Source of the DNA: an uncultured bacterium
GTDB lineage: Bacteria > Cyanobacteriota > Vampirovibrionia > Gastranaerophilales > Gastranaerophilaceae
Direction: 5' to 3'
Length of the DNA: 64,000 nucleotides
Assembly (NCBI GenBank): GCA_949284415.1
Contig: CASDVM010000043.1
Span: forward strand, 1 to 64,000
The notes under the pieces are model-generated. The model had not been told where the DNA came from. It ran no database searches and worked only from the letters and a program-made list of their open reading frames with translations. The translations under genes were made by a program, and so were the position numbers. This document shows, in pieces, positions 34,300 to 44,324 of the stretch. Within the stretch, counting starts at the first letter, position 1; every line of letters starts with the position of its first letter.

Positions 34300-35583
34300 A
34301 TGAAATTTATTGATAAAACAAAAATACGTGTAGTTTCAGGACGCGGCGGTAACGGAATGGTTGCGTGGCGCAGAGAAAAATATGTGGATAAAGGAGGCCC
34401 CGCAGGCGGAGACGGAGGCAGAGGCGGTGATGTATATTTAATTGCCGATGAAAATATGTCCACATTGATGGATTTTAAGCACAAATCAGTATTTAAGGCA
34501 GAAGCAGGCGAGAATGGCGGAATTAAAAATATGCACGGAGCCTGTGCAAAAGATTTATATATAAAAGTTCCTGTCGGTACTGTCGTAAAAGATATGAAAA
34601 CAGGTAATGTTATTGCGGATTTAACTTATCATGAGCAAAAAGTCCTTGTCGCAAAAGGCGGACGCGGCGGACGCGGGAATGCACGTTTCGCAACTGCCCA
34701 GAAAAGAGCTCCCCAGTTTTGTGAACCTGGCGAGCCTTCAATTGAAAGAGAATTGTTGCTTGAATTAAAACTTATTGCGGATGTCGGTCTGCTTGGAATG
34801 CCTAATGCAGGAAAATCCACACTTATAAGCAGAATCAGTTCCGCAAAGCCTAAAATTGCCGATTATCCTTTTACCACATTAATTCCAAATCTCGGTGTTG
34901 TAAGGAAAAACTCGGGAGACGGATATGTTGTTGCTGATATCCCGGGGCTTATTGAAGGTGCATCTGAAGGAGTCGGGCTGGGGTTTGATTTTTTACGTCA
35001 TGTCGAAAGATGCAGATTCCTTGTTCATTTAATTGATTCAACGGAAGAAAATCCGTTTGAAAATTATAAGAAGATTAATTTTGAACTTGAAAAACACTCG
35101 CAAAATCTTGCTAATCGTTATCAAATTATTGCGTTAAATAAAATTGATGCGATTGCTGATGAAAAGAAAATGGAACTTCTCAAACAGTTTAAAGAAGTTT
35201 CTTCCGATGTTTTTGAAATTTCCGCTGTTACAGGGGAAAATGTTGACAGGCTTCTTGATTTTATGGGGCAGAAGGTTGATGAAATTCCAAAACCCGAAAC
35301 AGAAATTACTGTTGAGGAAGATTTAGGCGCTTATTATAATGACGACAGTTCTTTTGAAATATTTAAAGTTGCAAAAGACACATTCATTATTGAAGGCGGA
35401 AAGATTGAAAGAATTGCGGGAGTTACTGATGAAAGAAATTCTGAGCAGGTAATACGCTTTCAAAATATTATGAAAGGTATGGGAGTGTTTGATGCTCTTT
35501 CTCAAAAAGGTATTAAAGACGGCGATACAATAATTATCGGGCATTTGGAATTTGTTTTTTATGCAGATGAAATGTATGGTTAA
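34300..35583 (+). CDS. obgE: GTPase ObgE/CgtA
   Basis: Ribosome-associated GTPase, 427 residues from ATG 34300 (MKFIDKTKIRVVSGRGGNG is the conserved start; an ATG 21 bases earlier lies in a repeat). It has a glycine-rich Obg domain (about 1-158), a G domain with GMPNAGKSTLI, DYPFTTLIPNLG, ADIPGLIEGA and NKID, and a C-terminal OCT domain (about 345-425). It is followed nine bases later by yjbQ. Confidence 0.96.
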   Translation: MKFIDKTKIRVVSGRGGNGMVAWRREKYVDKGGPAGGDGGRGGDVYLIADENMSTLMDFKHKSVFKAEAGENGGIKNMHGACAKDLYIKVPVGTVVKDMKTGNVIADLTYHEQKVLVAKGGRGGRGNARFATAQKRAPQFCEPGEPSIERELLLELKLIADVGLLGMPNAGKSTLISRISSAKPKIADYPFTTLIPNLGVVRKNSGDGYVVADIPGLIEGASEGVGLGFDFLRHVERCRFLVHLIDSTEENPFENYKKINFELEKHSQNLANRYQIIALNKIDAIADEKKMELLKQFKEVSSDVFEISAVTGENVDRLLDFMGQKVDEIPKPETEITVEEDLGAYYNDDSSFEIFKVAKDTFIIEGGKIERIAGVTDERNSEQVIRFQNIMKGMGVFDALSQKGIKDGDTIIIGHLEFVFYADEMYG

Positions 35584-35592
35584 GGAGTCAAT

Positions 35593-36009
35593 ATGACAGT
35601 AATAAATGATAAATTTACGGTAAATACTCAGGGATTTTCAGATATTATTGATATAACCCAGAAGGTGAAACATGCTGTATACAGTCATTCACTTCAATCT
35701 GCAGTCGTTCATGTTTACGTGGCGGGAAGTACTGTATCGGTTACTAATATTGAATTTGAACCCGGACTTCTTGTTGATTTACCGGAAGCGTTGGAAAAAT
35801 TTGCGCCTGTTGAGGCTGTTTATCACCATGATGAAACCTGGCATGACGGTAACGGCTATGCTCATGTCAGAGCTTCAATTATCGGAAATTCTACAATGGT
35901 TCCCTTGATTGACGGCGCACTTCAATTAGGTCAGTGGCAGCAGATTGTTCTGGTTGATTTTGATAATAAAGCTAGAACTAGAACGGTTTATGTGCAAATT
36001 GTGTATTAA
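35593..36009 (+). CDS. YjbQ/UPF0047 family protein
   Basis: 138 residues, AAGGAG before ATG 35593. The family pattern is clear: VHVYVAGSTVSVTNIEFEPGL (usually HTTA...), WHDGNGYAHVRASIIG, and IDGALQLGQWQQIVLVDFD. Members have weak thiamine-phosphate synthase activity and are often called secondary thiamine-phosphate synthases; the real role is uncertain. The first His of the classic HTT site appears replaced. Confidence 0.85.
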   Translation: MTVINDKFTVNTQGFSDIIDITQKVKHAVYSHSLQSAVVHVYVAGSTVSVTNIEFEPGLLVDLPEALEKFAPVEAVYHHDETWHDGNGYAHVRASIIGNSTMVPLIDGALQLGQWQQIVLVDFDNKARTRTVYVQIVY

Positions 36010-36028
36010 TTATATTAAACTTAAACTG

Positions 36029-37105
36029 TTAAAATAAACTTTGTTGTTTATTATTGTTTAAATTTTTGTATCCCAGATGTCTGTATGTTGCGGGTGATAC
36101 TTTTCGCCCGCGCGGGGTGCGCTGTAAAAATCCTGACTGTAATAAAAATGGTTCGCAAACATCTTCTATTGTTCTGACATCTTCACCTATGGCAGCTGCA
36201 ATTGTTTCTATTCCTACGGGACCGCCGTCATATTTTTCTATTATTAATTTTAAAAGGCTTCTGTCTGTGTTATCAAGTCCGAAGTTATCAATTTTTAAGA
36301 TATCAAGAGATTTATTTGCAACATCTTCCGTTATCTTGCCGTCATACTTTACAAGTGCATAGTCCGCAACTCTTTTAACAAGTCTGTTTGCGATACGCGG
36401 AGTTCCTCTTGAACGTTTTGCAATTGCATGTGCGCCTTCTTCGGTTATTTCTATATTTAAAATTCCAGCAGTTCTTTTTATAACTTCAGCAAGTTCATTT
36501 TCCGTGTAAAATTCAAGTCTGTGAATAATCCCGAAACGATCTCTCAAAGGTCCAGAAAGTTCTCCGGCTTTTGTGGTTGCACCGATTAGCGTAAATTTTG
36601 GAAGCGGAATTCTGAGAGTTTTAACTGTCTGGCTTCTCCCTGTTGTCATATCTAAGAAAAAATCTTCCATTGCAGGGTAGAGAATTTCTTCAGCAACTTT
36701 ATTCAGCCTGTGTATTTCGTCAATAAAAAGAATTTCACTGCCTTTTAACGACATTAGAATTCCTATAATATCTCTCGGGCGTTCTAATGCAGGTGCTGAT
36801 GTTATTTTTATTTCAACTCCCATCTGTTCTGCAATTACTCCGGCAAGAGTGGTTTTGCCGAGTCCGGGAGGCCCGTAAAAAAGTAAATGGTCTAGCGGAG
36901 TACCGCGTTTTTTTGCGGCTTCGATAGAAATTTTTAAAGTTTCTTTCAGTGCAGACTGACCGATATATGTATCAAATGTTTTTGGGCGGATGCTGTTCTC
37001 AAAATTTTTATCATTTTCAAAACAGTCTGATTTGATTACCGAATGTTTTTTCTTTTCCGTAATTGTTTTATGTTCAAAGTCGTTGTCGTCTGCGATGATA
37101 CTCAT
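36029..37105 (-). CDS. ruvB: Holliday junction branch migration ATPase RuvB
   Basis: 358 residues. N-terminal extension (about 1-40, charged), then [20 protein letters not shown], Walker [12 protein letters not shown], Walker [10 protein letters not shown], sensor [20 protein letters not shown], and the C-terminal winged-helix domain ending [19 protein letters not shown]. Pairs with RuvA, not in the window. Confidence 0.97.
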   Translation of the reverse strand: MSIIADDNDFEHKTITEKKKHSVIKSDCFENDKNFENSIRPKTFDTYIGQSALKETLKISIEAAKKRGTPLDHLLFYGPPGLGKTTLAGVIAEQMGVEIKITSAPALERPRDIIGILMSLKGSEILFIDEIHRLNKVAEEILYPAMEDFFLDMTTGRSQTVKTLRIPLPKFTLIGATTKAGELSGPLRDRFGIIHRLEFYTENELAEVIKRTAGILNIEITEEGAHAIAKRSRGTPRIANRLVKRVADYALVKYDGKITEDVANKSLDILKIDNFGLDNTDRSLLKLIIEKYDGGPVGIETIAAAIGEDVRTIEDVCEPFLLQSGFLQRTPRGRKVSPATYRHLGYKNLNNNKQQSLF

Positions 37106-37172
37106 TGTTTTTCCTTTATATTTATGATAGCATAAAATTAAAGGTTAGGAAATATATTAAGAAGGAGATTTT

Positions 37173-38342
37173 ATGAAAGTATCGGAACGTTTAGAATTAA
37201 TCCCGCCTTATTTATTTGCGGAAATAGACAGAAAAATTGCCGAAGCAAGAGCTAAAGGTATTAATATAATAAGTTTGGGTATAGGTGATCCTGATACTCC
37301 TACACTTCCTCCTATTGTTGAAGAAATGCACAGAGCCGTTGATAATCCTAAAAATCATGATTACCCGCCTTATAACGGCACTGAAAAATTCAGAAAAAGT
37401 GCATGTGAGTGGATGAAAAAACGTTTCGATGTTGAGCTTGATCCGGATAAAGAAATGCTTGCAAACATTGGCTCTAAGGAAGCAATCGCTCACGTATTTT
37501 TAGCTTATGTTGATAAAGGAGATTATACGCTTGTACCTGACCCCGGTTATCCTGTTTATCATAATGCAACGATATTCGCAGGCGGAACGCCTTTTTCTAT
37601 GCCGTTATTAGAAGAAAACGGATATCTGCCAGATTTTGATAAAATTCCTGAAGATATTGCAAAAAAATCAAAAATTATGTTTTTGAATTATCCCAACAAT
37701 CCGACTGGTGCGGTTGCTGATTTAGATTTCTTTAAAAAAGCTGTTGATTTCTGTAAAAAATATGATATCTTGCTCTGTTCAGATATGGCATATTCGGAAA
37801 TGACTTATGACGGCTACAAAGCGCCTTCCGTTCTGCAGGTTGAGGGAGCGAAAGATGTTGCGCTTGAATTTTATTCTCATTCAAAATCTTATAACATGAC
37901 AGGATGGAGAGTCGGTTTTGTATGTGGTAATGCAGATGCAGTGAAGGCTCTGGGAACAATTAAAAATAATATTGATTCCGGTACATTTAAAGCTGTTCAA
38001 GATGCTGCATCTGCCGCGTTTAATGTGGATTCTAAATATATCGAAGATTTAAACAAAATGTATCAGGAACGCAGAGATGCTGCGGAACAAGGTTTTAGAG
38101 AACTCGGCTGGAACGTAAAACCTTCTAAAGCAACCTTCTATTTGTGGCTCCCTGTTCCGAAGGGTATGACATCTGAAGAATTTGTTACTTTGATGCTTGA
38201 AAAAGCTCATGTTGTAGTACCTGCAGGAAACGGCTACGGCAAATACGGGGAAGGTTATTTCCGTGTAGCTTTAACTAAAGACGTTGAAACAATAAAAGAA
38301 TGTATACGCAGAATGAAAGATGCAGGCATAAGATATAATTAA
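37173..38342 (+). CDS. dapL: LL-diaminopimelate aminotransferase
   Basis: Class I/II PLP aminotransferase, 389 residues, converting tetrahydrodipicolinate straight to LL-DAP for lysine and peptidoglycan. N-terminus SERLELIPPYLFAEIDRKI, GIGDPDTPTLPPIVEEM, NYPNNPTGAVA and the PLP lysine in SHSKSYNMTGWRVGF. This variant pathway is typical of cyanobacteria, plants and chlamydiae. AAGGAG precedes ATG 37173. Confidence 0.88.
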   Translation: MKVSERLELIPPYLFAEIDRKIAEARAKGINIISLGIGDPDTPTLPPIVEEMHRAVDNPKNHDYPPYNGTEKFRKSACEWMKKRFDVELDPDKEMLANIGSKEAIAHVFLAYVDKGDYTLVPDPGYPVYHNATIFAGGTPFSMPLLEENGYLPDFDKIPEDIAKKSKIMFLNYPNNPTGAVADLDFFKKAVDFCKKYDILLCSDMAYSEMTYDGYKAPSVLQVEGAKDVALEFYSHSKSYNMTGWRVGFVCGNADAVKALGTIKNNIDSGTFKAVQDAASAAFNVDSKYIEDLNKMYQERRDAAEQGFRELGWNVKPSKATFYLWLPVPKGMTSEEFVTLMLEKAHVVVPAGNGYGKYGEGYFRVALTKDVETIKECIRRMKDAGIRYN

Positions 38343-38389
38343 ATACTCTTTTCAGATGAGTTAATTCTCTTGTATACAGGATGTCTGCA

Positions 38390-38398
38390 TGGTATAAT
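38390..38398 (+). promoter_or_regulatory. Extended -10 promoter directly before the zinc-ribbon gene
   Basis: TGGTATAAT with TATAAT at 38393-38398, six bases before ATG 38405 and with no ribosome site. It supports the start MECPKCG rather than the in-frame ATG at 38381. Confidence 0.55.
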
Positions 38399-38404
38399 TT
38401 TACT

Positions 38405-41400
38405 ATGGAATGTCCAAAATGCGGTTATGAAATCGATGATAAAGCTTTGGTGTGCCCGAATTGTAAAAAGGTGCTTAAACTTGCCTGCCCCATTTGCAAA
38501 ACTATTAATGAATCCAATACATGCAAAAAGTGCGGTTACGTTATTATAAACAAGTGCCACAGTTGCGGAAAAATTAATCAGACCTTTAGTAAAAAATGTA
38601 AAAAATGCGGATTTGATACGGAAAAAAGTGTCATAATGAATGAGTCTAATACAGATGATTTTGTTATGCTTACGATTGATTTCCCTAATTTGAATGACAT
38701 GAAAAACGTCTTAGGCTCTGCAAAGCTTTTGAATAAATTTAAAATAAATCTTGATAAAATTATTTTTGATTATACAAAATCAATCGGTTTGCGCAGGCAA
38801 ATTATCGGAAAAACATATGTTATAAGATGCGATAAAGATTATACATTCGGCAGTTCTGCATCAACTGCCGTTAAAACTGCTATAGAACTTTTAAATCTCA
38901 TAACTGCCATGAACTGTAAGCTGACACGCAAGAAAAGTGCTACGGTTCGTTGTAATATTTTTCTTTTAAAGCGGAATATTGAAGATGATCCGTATAATTT
39001 AGATTCAGGATATAATATAAGTCTTTTAAATCAGTTAGAAAAAGGTAAAGAGGATAAAATCCTAAATACTTTTCAGGTTCTGACAGATGATCATGTTACG
39101 GATGCAATAAGCGGCGACTATAAAGTATCACCTTTAAATTCCGTTATGGTCGGTGATGATATGGTCATGTTTTACGAGGTTGATTTAAGAGAGTTCGTAA
39201 AAGTAGAGTATCCTGAGGATGAAGAAGATGAACAGGAAATAGAAATTCCGAATTTCGTGCAAAATATGCTGATTGAGCAGGACAAGATTGATGGAAATGC
39301 TCTAAATAACCTTGACGCTAAAGGGGATGCCGATGCAATTTACGATATAGAAACAATTAATTTTGATGAAATCAACTGTGATTTTATCAGAACAGAGAAT
39401 GTTGATGTGTTATTTCATATTCTAAATAAATTTCAGAATGTTCCTAAGGGAATTCTTGCTGTTAAAACTGCGGAAATGTATAAACCATACACTCTAAAGG
39501 TTTTAAATGCTGCTGCGGAGACAGGTCAATTCAATAATATTATATCTTTAACCTGTTATGATGAGATGAAATATACTCCTTACTCATTTTTCAGAGATTT
39601 AGTTTCCGCAATTTTTGAATACACCGTTTCTCAAAAACTGTTTTTTAAAAATGATTTTTCAATGTTTTCTTCTGTTGACCCTGACGGCTTGATAAAAGAT
39701 TTAATAACATTGCAAAAAAGAGAAAACAACAGTTCTGAAGATACGCGTCATGTTTACTTTGAAATCTTTTTGACGCTGCTTCAGATAATCCCGAAGACTT
39801 TAATATTTATAGAAGATTTTGATAAAATTGATTCAAGTTCTTATGATGTTTTAAAATTTTTATTTGAAGCTTTTGAACAACTGGATATCAGTTTCTTAAT
39901 ATCTTATGATAAAGATTTTTCTCTGCACAGAGATTGCCACTTTTTGCTAAGTAAGTCTTATTATACCGAAATAACTTTAAAACCTACATCTTTTGAAAAA
40001 TTAATTGAGGAAAATAAGATTTATTACCGTAATATTCTGAATAATTTTTATTTTCAGAGAGTTGCCAAATATGCGTGCGGGAGCAGTTTGTTTATTGATA
40101 TTGCAATGCAGTATTTGATAGAATCCGGTGTTTTTGCTGCAGATGATGACAGTATCGAGATGATTAATCCTAAAACAATTATTATACCATCCAGTCTTGA
40201 TAAGCTTGTTGCAAGAAGGTTAAATCTTCTTCAGGATGACGGAGACGCAATGAAGTTTTTAACTTCTGTGATACTTCTCGGTACGCGTATTGATTTGGAG
40301 ACAATTGACAGTCTAGGTTACGAACACAAGGATGAAATTATTGAAAAACTTTCCAATATGGGATTTATGTATCAGTATAACAACTGCATTTATTTTCCTA
40401 ATTACAATTTGCTGAGGAAAAATTTGCTTGAGACAATAAGCAAAATCTATTTAACGGAAGTTGCACAAGATTTATTTAAAAAAGTATTTAATGAAGATAT
40501 GCCAAGTCCTGTAAAAGCGTATCTGTATGGCTTATTGGAAGATGTTGAAAAAGAACGTACTCAGTGGGAAATGCTTGCTGAAATTGCCCTTTCTCTCGGC
40601 GATTTCAGTGCTTATTTAAACTGTACAAATAAAGTTTTAGAACTGCTTGAACAAAATACTGATACGGAACAGGATGAGAACCTGCAGGCATATAAAATGC
40701 ATCTTTATGAGGATATATCAAATAATTTGTATGATTATGTTCCCGAAAAGACTTCCGAAATAGCAGGAATTACTTTAAAAAATCTTGAGAAGACACAAGA
40801 CACGGATCGTATTATAATGTTATGCAATAAAATGATTAACGGTTCATTAATTGCCGGAAATTATAACCATGCATTGGAATTAACACATAAAGTTCTGTCT
40901 CTGTTGCCTCCGTCATCTCTAAATCCTGCTGATCCTAATTTTAACAGTTATTTCTTTTTAATGTCAGTTATACACATTCAAATTTTATTTAACATAGGTG
41001 CACTTGCTGACTGTCTTGATATAGGTTATAAGGTTCTTAATATTATAAATAATGAGACTATAAAGGTTTTAAAGCCTGATTATATGTCGCAGGATGATTT
41101 TGAAGCTTTGGTAATTGACTCTGCCGGATTTGTAGCTCTTGCAAATGTTTTGCTTCTTTGCGGTAATGTTGATGAGTTTTTAAAAATTCTGCGTGGTGAA
41201 ATCAGTTTTGTTCCAAAATCTTATGATCTTTTCATAACACTCCAAAATTTAATTCATGGAAACGGTATCAAAGATTTTTCAGGAGAAATTTCTGATAACG
41301 ACAGATTTGGAGCTGTGCTTTTAAATATAATTAATGCCTTTGTTAATTTCTCAGGTGATTATAGGGCATTTGCGGAAAATATTTACAAAGCAAAATTAAG

Positions 41401-41920
41401 TGCAAAAGTTTATAAGCTGCATCAACTCGAATTCTTTGCTGATTTAATGATAGGTTATTCTTATATGGAACTGGGTTCATATAAAAAAGCAGATTCCATT
41501 ATATATCAAATTATTAAAACGACAAACGGCAACGGTATGACAACGCTTTTATATGTTGCATGGTATGTTATGAGTGAGCTTCATCTTAAACAAAATAAAT
41601 ATGATGTAGCTTTCGGTATTGTTAATAATTCTCTTATACAGCTTGAGAAAAACAATACAACAAGCGAGTACCTTTTAATGTTGTTTAAATACAATATGTA
41701 TAAGATTATGATGTTTAAACAGCAGTATGAAAAAGCTGATATTTGTATTGCGCATGCAAAATATATTGCGAAAAAGTATAATATTAATTTTACGTTTGAT
41801 ACTGATAAAAATCATTATGTTGCAATAGAAGATGATGAGGTTTCTTTGGAGGAAGCCGAAGATATACTTGGTATTTCGATGCCTGAAAAAGAACAAAGTT
41901 CGGAAAGCGGGGATGTATGA
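38405..41920 (+). CDS. Giant zinc-ribbon, degenerate cyclase-like/STAND-like, TPR protein
   Basis: 1171 residues, no membrane helix. Residues 1-75 hold about three zinc ribbons (CPKCGYEIDDKALVCPNC; CPICKTINESNTCKKC; CHSCGKINQTFSKKCKKC). About 85-275 (MLTIDFPNLND...TAVKTAIELLNLI) recalls a class III nucleotidyl cyclase fold but lacks clear catalytic residues. About 330-620 resembles a STAND/AAA module: Walker B-like TLIFIEDFDKID is present but the Walker A site (about 349-365) is not. The rest is helical with TPR-like pairs. A similar order (cyclase, ATPase, TPR) occurs in large signalling proteins, so this may be an inactive scaffold. It overlaps glgA by four bases. Confidence 0.6.
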   Translation: MECPKCGYEIDDKALVCPNCKKVLKLACPICKTINESNTCKKCGYVIINKCHSCGKINQTFSKKCKKCGFDTEKSVIMNESNTDDFVMLTIDFPNLNDMKNVLGSAKLLNKFKINLDKIIFDYTKSIGLRRQIIGKTYVIRCDKDYTFGSSASTAVKTAIELLNLITAMNCKLTRKKSATVRCNIFLLKRNIEDDPYNLDSGYNISLLNQLEKGKEDKILNTFQVLTDDHVTDAISGDYKVSPLNSVMVGDDMVMFYEVDLREFVKVEYPEDEEDEQEIEIPNFVQNMLIEQDKIDGNALNNLDAKGDADAIYDIETINFDEINCDFIRTENVDVLFHILNKFQNVPKGILAVKTAEMYKPYTLKVLNAAAETGQFNNIISLTCYDEMKYTPYSFFRDLVSAIFEYTVSQKLFFKNDFSMFSSVDPDGLIKDLITLQKRENNSSEDTRHVYFEIFLTLLQIIPKTLIFIEDFDKIDSSSYDVLKFLFEAFEQLDISFLISYDKDFSLHRDCHFLLSKSYYTEITLKPTSFEKLIEENKIYYRNILNNFYFQRVAKYACGSSLFIDIAMQYLIESGVFAADDDSIEMINPKTIIIPSSLDKLVARRLNLLQDDGDAMKFLTSVILLGTRIDLETIDSLGYEHKDEIIEKLSNMGFMYQYNNCIYFPNYNLLRKNLLETISKIYLTEVAQDLFKKVFNEDMPSPVKAYLYGLLEDVEKERTQWEMLAEIALSLGDFSAYLNCTNKVLELLEQNTDTEQDENLQAYKMHLYEDISNNLYDYVPEKTSEIAGITLKNLEKTQDTDRIIMLCNKMINGSLIAGNYNHALELTHKVLSLLPPSSLNPADPNFNSYFFLMSVIHIQILFNIGALADCLDIGYKVLNIINNETIKVLKPDYMSQDDFEALVIDSAGFVALANVLLLCGNVDEFLKILRGEISFVPKSYDLFITLQNLIHGNGIKDFSGEISDNDRFGAVLLNIINAFVNFSGDYRAFAENIYKAKLSAKVYKLHQLEFFADLMIGYSYMELGSYKKADSIIYQIIKTTNGNGMTTLLYVAWYVMSELHLKQNKYDVAFGIVNNSLIQLEKNNTTSEYLLMLFKYNMYKIMMFKQQYEKADICIAHAKYIAKKYNINFTFDTDKNHYVAIEDDEVSLEEAEDILGISMPEKEQSSESGDV

Positions 41921-43356
41921 AGATATTATTTGCTTCAGCAGAAGTTGCACCTTTTTCTAAAGCCGGCGGTTTGGCTGATGTTGTCGGCAGTCTGCCTAAA
42001 TATCTGGAAAAAGATGCACGGATTGCGATATTTACGCCTCTGCACGGATGTATTGACGTAAATAAATGGGGTATAAAAGAGCTTGAAAATTCTTCATTGT
42101 GGCTTACATTTAACGGTATGGGACACAAATTCAGACTTTTTATGTGCAAGCTTCCGGGTACTGATATTAACGTATTTTTTGTACATAATGACTGGTATTT
42201 TACATGTTTTAAAGAAGTTTATCCGAAGTGGCTTGATCCGAAATATGAACATGAGAGGTATATTGCATTTTCTCTTGCTGTTTTGGAGTATGCAAAACTT
42301 TTGAATTTTAAAGCCGATATTATTCATGCAAATGACTGGCATACCGCTATGATACCTGTTTATCTGCACAGCAATTACAGATTTGACGATTACTGGAAAA
42401 ATACAAAATGTGTGTTTGAAATTCACAATCTCGCATATCAGGGGGTATGGTTTGAAGATGTTCTGGATTTCGCAAATATGCGTAAAGATATTGTCTATAA
42501 TGAATGGGGAGTTGAACATTACGGCAAAGTCAACTGGATGAAAGGGGCTATAAATTATTCAGATAAGGTTATTGCAGTTTCTCCGACTTATGCAAAAGAG
42601 ATTCTGACAGGTGAATATGGTGAGGGTATGGATTATACTCTCCGTATGAACCGGAGAAAACTTGTGGGAATTTTAAACGGCATTGATTATGATGTGTTTA
42701 ATCCCAAAACTGATAAATCTATTGTAAAAAATTATGATGTTAAATCTTTTAAATATAAAGAAGAAAATAAGAAAAAAGTTTGTGAAGAATTCGGATTAAA
42801 ATATAATTCTGAAAGGCCAATGTACGCAATGGTTTCACGTCTTGTCGGTCAGAAAGGCATTGATTTAATAAGACAGTGTGAAAATGAATTGAGAGGCTTG
42901 AATGCTGATTTTGTGTTTTTGGGAACCGGTGAAAAAGATTATGAAAATCTTTTAATATGGCTTTCCAATAATTCATCAAATGTTAGAGCATACATTGGTT
43001 ATCGAGGGGATCTTGCAAATCAAATTTATGCAGGAAGTGATTTTTACCTGATGCCTTCGAAATTTGAACCATGCGGCTTGAGTCAGCTTATTGCCATGCG
43101 TTACGGCTCTCTTCCTGTTGTCAGAGCTACAGGCGGTCTTGAAGATACCGTTACGGGATATCCGCTTAATGATTCTACAGGCTTTAAATTCTGGGGATAT
43201 TCCGGCCGGGATATGATGCAGGCAATTTCCTGTTCGTCAGGTGTTTACAGGGATAAATACACATTTAATGCTATGCGTAAATCCGCAATGGAAGCTGATT
43301 TCTCATGGGGTAGAAGTTCGCAGGTATATTTGAATTTGTATAAAGAATTAATTTGA
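41917..43356 (+). CDS. glgA: Glycogen synthase (ADP-glucose type)
   Basis: GT5 glycosyltransferase, 479 residues, extending alpha-1,4-glucan from ADP-glucose. N-terminal KAGGLADVVGSLPKYL (ADP-glucose lysine), HANDWHTAM, EIHNLAYQG, and C-terminal MPSKFEPCGLSQLIAMRYG with the catalytic Glu. The start codon overlaps the upstream stop (ATGA), so it is translationally coupled to the giant zinc-ribbon protein. glgC, the ADP-glucose source, lies at 61310. Confidence 0.94.
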   Translation: MKILFASAEVAPFSKAGGLADVVGSLPKYLEKDARIAIFTPLHGCIDVNKWGIKELENSSLWLTFNGMGHKFRLFMCKLPGTDINVFFVHNDWYFTCFKEVYPKWLDPKYEHERYIAFSLAVLEYAKLLNFKADIIHANDWHTAMIPVYLHSNYRFDDYWKNTKCVFEIHNLAYQGVWFEDVLDFANMRKDIVYNEWGVEHYGKVNWMKGAINYSDKVIAVSPTYAKEILTGEYGEGMDYTLRMNRRKLVGILNGIDYDVFNPKTDKSIVKNYDVKSFKYKEENKKKVCEEFGLKYNSERPMYAMVSRLVGQKGIDLIRQCENELRGLNADFVFLGTGEKDYENLLIWLSNNSSNVRAYIGYRGDLANQIYAGSDFYLMPSKFEPCGLSQLIAMRYGSLPVVRATGGLEDTVTGYPLNDSTGFKFWGYSGRDMMQAISCSSGVYRDKYTFNAMRKSAMEADFSWGRSSQVYLNLYKELI

Positions 43357-43387
43357 CTGTAAACAAAAGATAAATCAAAATAGAAGT

Positions 43388-44281
43388 ATGCAAAAGAAAA
43401 GTTTTGAATATTTAAAACTTCACATCTCAGTGTTGCTGGCAGGATTTACAGGACTGCTTGCAAAACTTATTTCGCTGAATGAAGTTATGACTGTATGGTA
43501 TAGAATGCTTTTTGCTTTCTTAATATTTTGTTTAATGTTATTTATTATGAAAAAAAAGCCTGTTGAAAATTTTAAAGACGCTTTTAAAATAACAGGCTTA
43601 GGTGCGCTGTTAACCGTACATTTGATATTCTTTTTCGGCAGTATAAAATATGCAACTCTTTCAATCGGAGTTGTTTGTTATTCACTTGTAGGATTTTTTA
43701 CCGTTTTATTAGAACCTTTAATATTAAAGGTAAAATTTTCATTTATAGAGCTTTTTTACAGCTTAATTGCAGTATTTGGCATCTGGCTGATATTTAACTT
43801 TGATGCAAGTTACAGATTCGGTATAATTCTGGGTATAATATCTGCATTTCTGTTTGCGCTGTATACTTTGTTGAATAAAGTTGTGCAAAAAGAAAAGTCT
43901 TCAAGAAGTATGCTGTTTTATGAACTTTTGGGTGGAGCATTATTTATGACGGTTTTTGTCCCTTTTTATATGCAGGGAACCCATCTTCGGCATATAATTC
44001 CTATCGGGTATGACTGGTTGTGGCTTTTTATTCTTGCGTTTTTCTGTACTGTTTTAATGTATTTAATTCATATATCGGTACTAAAATCTTTGTCAGCTTT
44101 TACGGTTAGTCTTGCGGGCAATTTAGAGCCTGTATACGGCATATTGCTGGCAATAATTTTTCTCGGTGAAGCTCGTGATTTTACGCTCTCATTTTATATT
44201 GGCATGATATTAATATTTTTGTCTGTATTTTCTCAATCTTTAATTAAAAGCGGATGTCTTGAAAAAAGTTATAAAATTTGA
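43388..44281 (+). CDS. EamA/DMT-family transporter
   Basis: 297 residues with about ten predicted membrane helices in two EamA halves. The second ends with the usual LEPVYGILLAIIFLGEA motif. Drug/metabolite exporters or amino-acid/nucleoside permeases share this fold; the substrate cannot be told. It lies 31 bases after glgA. Confidence 0.85.
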   Translation: MQKKSFEYLKLHISVLLAGFTGLLAKLISLNEVMTVWYRMLFAFLIFCLMLFIMKKKPVENFKDAFKITGLGALLTVHLIFFFGSIKYATLSIGVVCYSLVGFFTVLLEPLILKVKFSFIELFYSLIAVFGIWLIFNFDASYRFGIILGIISAFLFALYTLLNKVVQKEKSSRSMLFYELLGGALFMTVFVPFYMQGTHLRHIIPIGYDWLWLFILAFFCTVLMYLIHISVLKSLSAFTVSLAGNLEPVYGILLAIIFLGEARDFTLSFYIGMILIFLSVFSQSLIKSGCLEKSYKI

Positions 44282-44287
44282 TACAAT
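44259..44287 (+). promoter_or_regulatory. Promoter of the third prepilin locus
   Basis: TTGAAA (44259-44264), 17-base spacer, TACAAT (44282-44287). The -35 overlaps the end of the transporter gene. Confidence 0.55.
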
Positions 44288-44324
44288 TAGTATTGTAGAT
44301 TAAAATGAAGAGGAGTATAGAAAT

